Source: Chloroflexota bacterium (lineage in GTDB: Bacteria > Chloroflexota > Anaerolineae > J102). Taken from it: DNA of 10,401 nt. The DNA lies in assembly GCA_003353825.1 (NCBI GenBank), contig PIVW01000186.1:1-10401 (forward strand), in the 5' to 3' direction. Below, piece by piece: positions 1-6,286 of the stretch; position 1 is the stretch's first letter, and every line of letters starts with the position of its first letter. Both the position numbers and the translations under genes were made by a program. The notes under the pieces are model-generated. The model made no database searches, was not told where the DNA came from, and was given only the letters and a program-made list of their open reading frames with translations.

Positions 1-641
1 TGCGAAAAACACTGTCATTTTCTAAATCTGATAGCTTCCATGAGGCGGTACTCCTATTATACCTCCACTATTACAACACAGAATGGTGTCCTATCAGTTA
101 ATATATAACCACTACCTGAATATGAAGGCAAGACTTACAAAGGCGCCCTCACCCACTTGTCAATGGTCGATTCGTGCGCAGAATGCCATAACAATCACAG
201 TCTGGCGTCAAGGCCGACACTTGTACAGGCTGCCATGGTGCGACGGCTTTCGAGGATATCAACATGAGCAGTACCGACTGGGATGGAAATGGTACTGTCG
301 AGGGTGTCAAGCACGAGATCGACGGTTTAGCCGAGTTGCTGTACACGGATATCAAGGCGTATGCCGAGACCACGGCCGGTACGTGTATTGTCGCTAACGG
401 CAGTCGCTACGCTATCGACACGAATTGCAACGGCGAGCTTGACGGGGATGAAGGCGATCGGAGTAACCGGTACAACATGTTTACGCCGAAGCTACTGCGA
501 GCAACGTACAACTATGCCTACCTGACATACGAAAGCAATGACCCCGGCGCTTTCACCCACAACCCCAAGTACGTGCTCCAAGTCCTCTTTGATGGTCTGG
601 AGAACTTAGGCCACGATATGACCGGCCTGGACCGACCCTAA
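1..641 (+). pseudogene. Decayed pentaheme-repeat multiheme cytochrome c (3' remnant)
   Basis: This is the broken 3' part of a secreted multiheme cytochrome homologous to the decaheme gene starting at 1021; its 5' part lies outside the window. Homology runs through three frames. A weak match to the HYY segment lies at 66-74 (frame 3). From 118 an EYEGKTY segment and a CAECH heme motif (175-189) are in frame 1. A one-base loss near 205 then moves the reading to frame 3, which carries CTGCH (222-236), a DWDGNG loop, a DTNCNGELDGDE calcium-loop-like segment and the conserved PKLLRATYNY...DPGAFTHNPKYVLQ tail, ending at TAA 639-641. The HYY-to-EYEG interval is 43 bases where 45 are expected, so a second frameshift is likely, and in-frame stops occur at 97-99 and 106-108. 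The intact homologue ends KNRPE and this one LDRP. Two frameshifts plus stops favour a true pseudogene over one sequencing error, but poor sequence quality near the contig edge cannot be excluded. Confidence 0.72.
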
Positions 642-675
642 GTAATCGCTCCTGCCACATCTGAACCCAACCGAC

Positions 676-716
676 ACTCACAAGCCAGGCGCTGGTGAGG
701 CGCCTGGCTTGTGAGT
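676..716 (+). terminator. Strong hairpin after the relic gene, no U-tract
   Basis: A perfect 17-bp inverted repeat (676-692 with 700-716) encloses a 7-base loop, 35 bases after the stop of the relic gene. The right arm (AGGCGCCTGGCTTGT) resembles that of the terminator behind the decaheme gene (AGGCGCCCGGTTGT). No run of T follows, so termination may be weak or the element may act as a 3'-end stabiliser. It may have been inherited with the duplicated gene and lost its T tail. Confidence 0.5.
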
Positions 717-755
717 CTGATGGATATTTGACACTGCTACCAGTTCGGATACAGC

Positions 756-777
756 ATTGATCGAGGTCATTATCAAT
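756..777. promoter_or_regulatory. Possible upstream regulator-binding inverted repeat
   Basis: ATTGAT at 756-761 and ATCAAT at 772-777 form an inverted repeat with a 10-base spacer. The half-sites equal FNR half-sites (TTGAT/ATCAA), but the spacer is 10 instead of 4 bases. It lies 81 bases upstream of the better palindrome at 842-853. It could be an auxiliary site or chance in AT-rich sequence. Confidence 0.18.
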
Positions 778-841
778 CATTGTTATGATTCACTGCGTAA
801 TTTCCCCCATTGCATTGGACTGAATTAATCTTCTCCTAACC

Positions 842-853
842 TGATCTAGATCA
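842..853. promoter_or_regulatory. FNR/CRP-family-type operator upstream of the decaheme gene
   Basis: The 12-base palindrome TGATCTAGATCA fits the FNR core TGAT-N4-ATCA (family consensus TTGAT-N4-ATCAA). Its centre, 847.5, is 29.5 bases upstream of the first base of a TATCAT -10 box. This puts it at about -41.5 from the predicted transcription start near 889, the position at which FNR/CRP proteins activate class II promoters. The same motif with the same spacing precedes the next transcription unit (3462-3473). The regulator gene is not in the window. Confidence 0.6.
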
Positions 854-876
854 TATCGGGTTTATGTTAATTCTGC

Positions 877-882
877 TATCAT
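877..882 (+). promoter_or_regulatory. -10 element of the decaheme gene promoter
   Basis: TATCAT differs from TATAAT at one base and lies 23 bases after the end of the FNR-like palindrome. No convincing -35 hexamer exists at the right distance, as expected for an activator-dependent class II promoter. Transcription would start near 889, giving a leader of about 130 bases in which I see no clear riboswitch or leader peptide. Confidence 0.5.
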
Positions 883-1006
883 TTACTTAATGATACTGTT
901 CAACTCTGGTATTGTAGTGCAATAAGGTGTATATGATGCACCTGATGCATAAATCACTGAGGCTCTCACTGGGGTTTCAATCAAATCTTCTCATCATTCA
1001 TAGTTC

Positions 1007-1014
1007 GAGGAGGA
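1007..1014 (+). promoter_or_regulatory. Ribosome binding site of the decaheme gene
   Basis: GAGGAGGA is a near-perfect Shine-Dalgarno sequence, 6 bases before ATG 1021. It fixes the start of the decaheme gene. Confidence 0.85.
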
Positions 1015-1020
1015 ATTTCA

Positions 1021-3249
1021 ATGAACCGAAGATATTTACTTCTGGGCATTCCTATACTGGCACTGGCATTTGTCTTTGCGCTGGTATTGGTAGTCAGCCC
1101 ACAACCAGCTCAGGCAGCCGGTTTTGAGCCCATCTGCCTGGAAACGGCTCTGCAAGAAGATGATCCGTTGCCGTACACAGTATTTTTACCTTATCAGTAC
1201 ACACCTTGTGGCGCCCCCGTGGTCGAGATCCCCTTCTACACCGACTGGGCTTTTTCGCCGCATAATGACGAAGAGGCGGAAGCCTTCCGCCACTGGGATG
1301 ACGAAGAGAACCCGCCTGGCGAGATTTCCACGAGTTGTGCCAAATGTCACAGCACACCCGGTTATGAGGACTTCTTGGGAGCCGACGGTTCTGAAGCAGG
1401 TGTTGTCAACGAGCCGGCCCTTGTTGGTTCGACCATCGAGTGTGTGGCCTGCCACAACGACGTCACCCTGACTAAGACCAGCGTCACATTCCCTTCCGGT
1501 GTCACCATCGAGCATCTTGGCGATGAGTCACGTTGCATGGAATGTCATCAGGGCCGTTCCTCGAAGTTTACGGTTGATGACAAGATCGAGGATGCGGGTA
1601 TGACCGAAGATGTCGATACGGTTAGTGAGAACCTGAGCTTCTCGAACATCCACTACTATGCCGCGGCTGCGACGCAATATGGCGGCCTGGTCCTTGGCGG
1701 TTATCAATACGATGGCATGGCCTACGATGTCAACTTCCGACACGTCGAATCCTACGATCAGTGTTATGAATGCCATGACATGCACACCCTCGAGTTGAAA
1801 CTAAATGAATGTGCAACCTGCCACGAAGGTGTAACCACCACAGAAGATCTGAAGGACATCCGCATGGCCGGATCATTGGCCGACTATGATGGCGATGGCG
1901 ACATGACGGAAGGTATCTGGTACGAGATCAAGGGCCTGGAAGAGAAACTGTATACGGCAATTCAGGAGTACGGTGTCGAAGTCAGTGGTACGCCCATCGT
2001 CTACGATTCACATAGTTATCCCTACTGGTTCGACGATCAAGGTGAAAGATACGCTTCCTGGACAGCCCGCTTGACAAAGGCTGTCTACAATTACCAGGTC
2101 TCTATGAAAGATCCTGGCGAACACGGTCACAATGGCAAATACATCATCCAGTTGTTGCACGACTCCACCGACGACTTGAATGAGGCCATTACCAACAAGG
2201 TCGATATGTCCACGGCCATGCGCATCGATCCCGGCCACTTCGCCGGTTCGGAAGAAGCCTGGCGGCACTGGGATGAGGATGAGTACGAGGTCAGTGGTAG
2301 TTGCAGCAAATGTCACTCGGCTGAAGGTATACCTTTCCTACTTGAGGAAGGCGTAAGCATTACGCAAGAGGCTTCCAACGGAATGGAGTGCCACACCTGC
2401 CACAATGTCTCAGAATTCCCTGCCCGTTACGTGTTTGAGGATGCCACCTTCCCCAACGGTGCGGAGGTCAGCCTGGAGAAAGATGGTAACTTCGACAGCA
2501 ACCTCTGTATCCAATGCCACCAAGGCCGCTCAACCGGCGCTCAGCTTGATGATGATAGCGAAGGCATTGGCGATGACGAGGTAGCGAGCAGCGTTAAGTT
2601 CCACAACATCCACTACTTCGCTGCCGGTGCTACCCTGTTCGGCAACGTGACGAATGGCATCTACGAGTATGAAGGCGAGACCTATGTGGGGCAGAATATG
2701 CATCCCTTCGGCAGCAGCTCGTTCGGCACCTGCACAGATTGCCATAACTCGCACGTGCTCGAGGTCGAGTATCAAGCCTGCAATACCTGCCACGCTCCCA
2801 TCAACAGCCCCGATGATCTGAAGAATATTCGTGGCGGACCCGCCGTAACAACGCCCGACTATGATGGCGACGGCGATACGGATGAAGGCGTTTACTACGA
2901 GTTGATGGGCATGGCTGACGCGGTCTATGCAGGCATACAAACCTACGCGAGCGCTCACCCAGACACCGATGCGATCTGCTACGATTCGCACTCTTACCCA
3001 TATTGGTTTAAGGACACCAACGAAAACGGGGTGTGCGATGATGGCGAAGCAAATTACGACAATCGGTACAGCACCTGGACACCACGCCTGGCACGTGCAG
3101 CTTACAATTACCAGTACGCGCTGAAAGATCCAGGCGGCTTCGCTCACAACAACAAGTACGTCATCCAGGCTCTGTACGATAATCTGGCTGATATGGAATC
3201 CTCTGATTACGCAGATGGTTTGACCGACGGCAAGAATCGCCCCGAGTAG
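1021..3249 (+). CDS. Secreted decaheme c-type cytochrome, two tandem pentaheme domains
   Basis: A 742-residue exported electron-transfer protein. Residues 1-32 are a Sec signal peptide (MNRR, long hydrophobic core, AQA-A cleavage site). Ten CXXCH motifs start at about residues 106, 141, 172, 248, 264 and 428, 457, 496, 571, 587. The two sets of five match motif for motif with an offset of about 320, so the protein is a tandem duplication of a pentaheme domain. Each half starts with an (F/W)RHWD...SC.KCHS block, has a (N)IHY(Y/F)AA.AT segment after heme 3, a DYDGDGD calcium-loop-like motif after heme 5, and a YNYQ..(M/L)KDPG...HN.KY(I/V)IQ tail. The second half adds a DTNENGVCDDGE loop and two non-heme cysteines. 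There is no C-terminal anchor, so it is probably soluble or surface-associated outside the membrane. It is transcribed alone from an FNR-like promoter and ends at an intrinsic terminator. I do not recognise a named family; electron carrier is certain, while partner or enzymatic activity is unknown. Confidence 0.93.
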   Translation: MNRRYLLLGIPILALAFVFALVLVVSPQPAQAAGFEPICLETALQEDDPLPYTVFLPYQYTPCGAPVVEIPFYTDWAFSPHNDEEAEAFRHWDDEENPPGEISTSCAKCHSTPGYEDFLGADGSEAGVVNEPALVGSTIECVACHNDVTLTKTSVTFPSGVTIEHLGDESRCMECHQGRSSKFTVDDKIEDAGMTEDVDTVSENLSFSNIHYYAAAATQYGGLVLGGYQYDGMAYDVNFRHVESYDQCYECHDMHTLELKLNECATCHEGVTTTEDLKDIRMAGSLADYDGDGDMTEGIWYEIKGLEEKLYTAIQEYGVEVSGTPIVYDSHSYPYWFDDQGERYASWTARLTKAVYNYQVSMKDPGEHGHNGKYIIQLLHDSTDDLNEAITNKVDMSTAMRIDPGHFAGSEEAWRHWDEDEYEVSGSCSKCHSAEGIPFLLEEGVSITQEASNGMECHTCHNVSEFPARYVFEDATFPNGAEVSLEKDGNFDSNLCIQCHQGRSTGAQLDDDSEGIGDDEVASSVKFHNIHYFAAGATLFGNVTNGIYEYEGETYVGQNMHPFGSSSFGTCTDCHNSHVLEVEYQACNTCHAPINSPDDLKNIRGGPAVTTPDYDGDGDTDEGVYYELMGMADAVYAGIQTYASAHPDTDAICYDSHSYPYWFKDTNENGVCDDGEANYDNRYSTWTPRLARAAYNYQYALKDPGGFAHNNKYVIQALYDNLADMESSDYADGLTDGKNRPE

Positions 3250-3281
3250 AACCGCTCTACTCCCCACCCTGTCTACACCAT

Positions 3282-3319
3282 ACAACCGGGCGTCTTCCAG
3301 GCGCCCGGTTGTCTTTTTT
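3282..3319 (+). terminator. Rho-independent terminator of the decaheme gene
   Basis: An 11-bp perfect GC-rich stem (3282-3292 with 3302-3312) with a 9-base loop is followed by TCTTTTTT (3312-3319), 32 bases after the stop codon. It separates the decaheme gene from the following operon. Confidence 0.9.
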
Positions 3320-3350
3320 CATACTCAAATGACGAGCGACGACAGATCAT

Positions 3351-3398
3351 AGACGATAGTGACCTCACCCTGCTACGATTAACCATCGTCTATCGTCT
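3351..3398. repeat. Intergenic inverted repeat
   Basis: AGACGATAG (3351-3359) and CTATCGTCT (3390-3398) form a 9-bp inverted repeat around a 30-base spacer. Short GACGA/TCGTC units recur nearby, so this is low-complexity repetitive intergenic sequence. It lies upstream of the operator at 3462 and no function is evident. Confidence 0.45.
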
Positions 3399-3461
3399 TC
3401 CGCAAATTGCGATCTAAGATACAAAATGAGGCATAATTTTCTCACGACACACTCACAAACC

Positions 3462-3473
3462 TGATATGTATCA
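3462..3473. promoter_or_regulatory. FNR/CRP-family-type operator upstream of the 22-heme operon
   Basis: TGATATGTATCA fits TGAT-N4-ATCA, and the flanks also match the first site (ACCTGAT...ATCATA in both). Its centre, 3467.5, is 29.5 bases before a perfect TATAAT box, the same distance as at 842-853. A predicted start near 3509 puts it at -41.5, a class II activator position. Confidence 0.65.
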
Positions 3474-3496
3474 TAGCCATTGACTCATGCAGGCTT

Positions 3497-3502
3497 TATA
3501 AT
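3497..3502 (+). promoter_or_regulatory. -10 element of the cytochrome operon promoter
   Basis: A perfect TATAAT lies 23 bases after the FNR-like palindrome. Transcription would start near 3509 and leave a leader of about 32 bases before ATG 3541. A TTGACT at 3480-3485 is only 11 bases upstream of the box, too close to be a -35, so activation by the upstream regulator is the better reading. Confidence 0.6.
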
Positions 3503-3540
3503 GCTTACACATCTCTTCATTGTCCTTCTCACAGAGCACT

Positions 3541-5289
3541 ATGTCCCATTTGATGCACCGGCGCCGATTTCCCACCCTTCTTATCATATTGATTCTGTTT
3601 GTCGTCGTTGCTCTATTCCTGCTCAATAGCTGCCGCCGCTCTGCGTCAGCCGATCCCACCCCCACCCCTACGCTCACACCGACACCTTTTGTCGAGCCCA
3701 CACCGCCACCCAGTGCCGCAGACGTAGGTTTAGGGCCGGCTCCTGTCGAGAGCCTGGATTTCATACATCAGCCCTTTGGAGATGGAGCCTGTGGGGCCTG
3801 CCACGATCTGAGTGGATCTGATCCCAAACAGCTGTGGGGCGAAGAAGAGGCCGTCTGTCGCGACTGCCACTGGCAGGATATCCCCGACAAGGATTTTCCG
3901 GTTGCGCACCAGCATGCCCCCTTCGCAGAGGGCGATTGCAGCAGTTGCCACGTGTCACATGCCGGCGGTTATCCCAATTTGCTGGTCGCTTCGGTCTCGG
4001 AGACCTGTAATTCCTGTCATGACGATCATGGTGTGGCCGTCGAACAACCCCATCCCGATCTGGCAGCGGGCGAGTGTAACCTCTGCCACCTCTCGCATGG
4101 CTCGGAACATCCGGCGATGTTGCGTCAGACTGAAGCGGAACTCTGTGCAACCTGCCATGAAGAGAAGCTGGATCCCACCCAAAGTTTTGCCGCACATACG
4201 GAGGATACCGACCTCGAGTGCAGCAGTTGCCATGACCCGCACGATCCCGTTTCCGAAGCAGCCAAGGTTGAACGAGCTACCTGTCTGACCTGCCACGACG
4301 ATCTACCTGATCCCAACTCCTTTGCTTTTCCCCACCAGCCCTATGTCGAGGGCCGCTGCGCTGATTGCCACAGTTCGTTCCACGAGAACCCCGACAGACC
4401 GATGCTTGCCGCCAGCCAGGCGCAGTCCTGCAATAGCTGCCACGAGGATCATGGCGAAACCATACACCAACCTCATCCGGAGGTAGCAACAGGCGAGTGT
4501 TTGCTCTGCCATGACGGCCATGGCAGTGACCATCCTCAACAACTGGTGCAAAGTGAGGAGATGATCTGCCAGAATTGTCACGAGGACCAGTTTGACGAGA
4601 AGAAGACTTTTGGCGGACACAAGGCAGCTGATTTGCCCGCATGTACCACCTGCCATTCACCTCACCAACCCAAAGTCAATGGCGAGCTAGTGGCGCAGGC
4701 CTGTGATGAATGCCATGATGACGTGCTGGTAACCCGTGCAGTTAGCACCCATGAACCGGTCATGGTGGGCGAGTGCAGCGAATGCCATAGCGAGTTTCAT
4801 GGTCAAACCGTCACGAGCCTGGCAGCAGTAGAAGACTGTACTTCATGCCATAACCTCAGCAGCGGCCGCATCCAACATGAGCCGGTTTCAGAAGGAGAAT
4901 GCTCTTCCTGCCATGTGGCTCACAGCAGCCGGCATCCAGCATTGTTGACCACATCGGCCGGTAGGCTCTGTGGTGAATGTCATACTGAACAAGCTAGCAC
5001 ATTCCGTACAACCAAACACGCATCAGAATTAAGCGACCAATGCGCCGCCTGCCACGAACCACACAACGGCAATATCGATAGCCTTTTGATCAGTAACACC
5101 AATGCCCTGTGCGAAACCTGCCACAGCGATCTGCCACATGGGTTCCATCCGGTCAGTGGTGATGAATTGTCTTGTATCAGTTGTCACAGCCCCCACGGCA
5201 GCGACCACAAAGCTGATCTGTTCAATACTGGTGATGCTCTTTGCCTGAGTTGTCACACATTCCAGCTCCCAACCCCAAGAAGCAAGTGA
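3541..5289 (+). CDS. Membrane-anchored 22-heme cytochrome c with triplicated six-heme repeat
   Basis: I chose ATG 3541 (582 residues). An in-frame TTG at 3520 would leave only about 11 bases of leader and has no ribosome site; ATG 3553 is also possible. Residues about 6-31 are an arginine-preceded hydrophobic segment ending LLNSC, a plausible lipobox, so the protein is either a lipoprotein or held by an uncleaved anchor. A Pro/Thr-rich linker (about residues 37-60) then carries 22 CXXCH motifs from residue 84 to 572, about one per 22 residues. After hemes 1-2 come three copies of a six-heme unit (hemes 3-8, 9-14, 15-20, starting near residues 133, 273 and 412), then hemes 21-22. Many units have the form CXXCH..HG...LL......LCXXCH, typical of the doubled-CXXCH (paired_CXXCH) family. 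It is the first gene of an operon and likely the membrane-proximal element of an electron conduit. Its last 18 hemes are duplicated in the next gene. Confidence 0.92.
   Translation: MSHLMHRRRFPTLLIILILFVVVALFLLNSCRRSASADPTPTPTLTPTPFVEPTPPPSAADVGLGPAPVESLDFIHQPFGDGACGACHDLSGSDPKQLWGEEEAVCRDCHWQDIPDKDFPVAHQHAPFAEGDCSSCHVSHAGGYPNLLVASVSETCNSCHDDHGVAVEQPHPDLAAGECNLCHLSHGSEHPAMLRQTEAELCATCHEEKLDPTQSFAAHTEDTDLECSSCHDPHDPVSEAAKVERATCLTCHDDLPDPNSFAFPHQPYVEGRCADCHSSFHENPDRPMLAASQAQSCNSCHEDHGETIHQPHPEVATGECLLCHDGHGSDHPQQLVQSEEMICQNCHEDQFDEKKTFGGHKAADLPACTTCHSPHQPKVNGELVAQACDECHDDVLVTRAVSTHEPVMVGECSECHSEFHGQTVTSLAAVEDCTSCHNLSSGRIQHEPVSEGECSSCHVAHSSRHPALLTTSAGRLCGECHTEQASTFRTTKHASELSDQCAACHEPHNGNIDSLLISNTNALCETCHSDLPHGFHPVSGDELSCISCHSPHGSDHKADLFNTGDALCLSCHTFQLPTPRSK
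4069..5256 (+). repeat. 18-heme module, copy 1 (shared with 6347-7534)
   Basis: This block codes for 396 residues from GECNLCH to the final CLSCH of the 22-heme protein. The corresponding block in the next gene is also exactly 1188 bases. Heme spacings coincide where I compared them (for example 233 residues from the first heme of the block to GECSECH in both). The proteins are clearly similar throughout, with locally near-identical DNA around GECSECHSEFHGQ. It is a paralogous duplication. Confidence 0.88.
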
Positions 5290-5313
5290 AAGTCAAGCCA
5301 CATTACACGTTTC

Positions 5314-5319
5314 AGGAAG
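5314..5319 (+). promoter_or_regulatory. Ribosome binding site supporting a TTG start
   Basis: AGGAAG lies 10 bases before TTG 5330. No in-frame ATG occurs at a suitable place upstream, so this site supports TTG as the start of the 29-heme gene. Confidence 0.55.
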
Positions 5320-5329
5320 CAAAACTGAC

Positions 5330-6286
5330 TTGAAAAGGCCGGCACTTACACTCATAGCATTATTACTGATGTTTATCTTCCTGGCTACGGCAAGTGGCGT
5401 AGTCATAAACGTCGCGGCGCAGGAAGGGCCTGATTTCGATCCCCATGGCAATTACAGCACCGGTACTGTTTCGTGTACTGCATGCCATCAGCCGCATACG
5501 GAGGCGCCTGATCCAAAGCAGGCCTGCTTCGATTGTCACGAAACGGTGGAGACACATCAAGAAGCAGAATGTGCGGCCTGCCACGAACCGCACGGCCTGA
5601 CCACCAATGCCGCACTCATACAGGAAACGATCGCTGAGAAACCTGTGGAATTTGACGAAACGGATTTCGGGGAGGTGCCCGCGGGGATATGTTATACCTG
5701 TCATACAACCACCGAGTACCATAGCGCCGCCTCCAGCCAGGAGCATTTTGAAGATCGGGATTGTACAGAATGTCATCCCCATGACGCCGGCTTTACACTC
5801 GCTCCCGTCAGTTGCACTGTTTGCCATGGCACACCCCCAGAAACAGGCGCGCATGAACGCCACTTTGAAGAGGACATTGACATAGCCTGCACGAACTGTC
5901 ATCAACCTGTCGAAGATTTCGACGACCGCGGACATCGCAATGCTCGTGTTGACTTCTCTGATTGGAAACGGCTGGCCGATACCGATGTGTGCAGTTCCTG
6001 CCATGGTAGTGAAGAAGGCGTGCAGGAAGCCAAGGCGGTGTGGGAGGATGGTGGGCCCATCAGCGATTGTCTGGGCTGTCATAACTGGTCAGAGCCAGGC
6101 TCTTTACATGGTACAGCGGCCCCAGCAAAGGACCGCTACTGGGATAGCAACGGGCACGGGCAATTTACCGCAAAAGCTGTGGATTGCCATGATTGCCATG
6201 ATCCTACAGCCCCCCACTTCGGATCGGCTGCGGATTCGCGGCTGTTGGCATCCCCACAAGCACTCTGTATGGAATGCCATGGCGAC
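5330..6286 (+). repeat. 11-heme N-terminal module, copy 1 (shared with 7571-8533)
   Basis: The first 11 hemes and the signal peptide of the 29-heme protein are paralogous to those of the following gene. The first heme cysteine is residue 49 in both and the eleventh is residue 313 versus 315. Order and spacing of all 11 motifs are kept, with only small indels. Together with the 18-heme block that follows, it defines the fusion point at about residues 318-340. Confidence 0.85.

Noticed and set aside
83..397. A 104-codon + strand frame at the left edge
   Set aside because: It runs out of frame across the relic cytochrome; the heme motifs and homology lie in the other two frames.
925..960. ATGCA...TGCAT inverted repeat in the leader of the decaheme gene
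   Set aside because: It is only five base pairs with a five-base spacer, too short to call an operator or structural RNA.
927..1127. A short + strand frame overlapping the start of the decaheme gene, possible leader peptide
   Set aside because: It has no Shine-Dalgarno sequence, no attenuator-like structure follows, and most of its length overlaps the decaheme signal peptide in another frame.
2530..3285. A 251-codon open frame on the minus strand inside the decaheme gene
   Set aside because: It is antisense to a gene with ten well-spaced heme motifs, has no ribosome site or recognisable domain, and similar antisense frames occur along the other cytochrome genes as a by-product of their codon use.
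3480..3502. TTGACT followed by TATAAT as an ordinary sigma-70 promoter
   Set aside because: The spacer is 11 bases instead of about 17. The FNR-like palindrome at the class II distance explains the promoter better.
3520..3540. TTG 3520 as start of the 22-heme gene
   Set aside because: It would lie about 11 bases from the predicted transcription start with no ribosome site, and would only add a polar stretch before the anchor; ATG 3541 is preferred, although ATG 3553 is not excluded.
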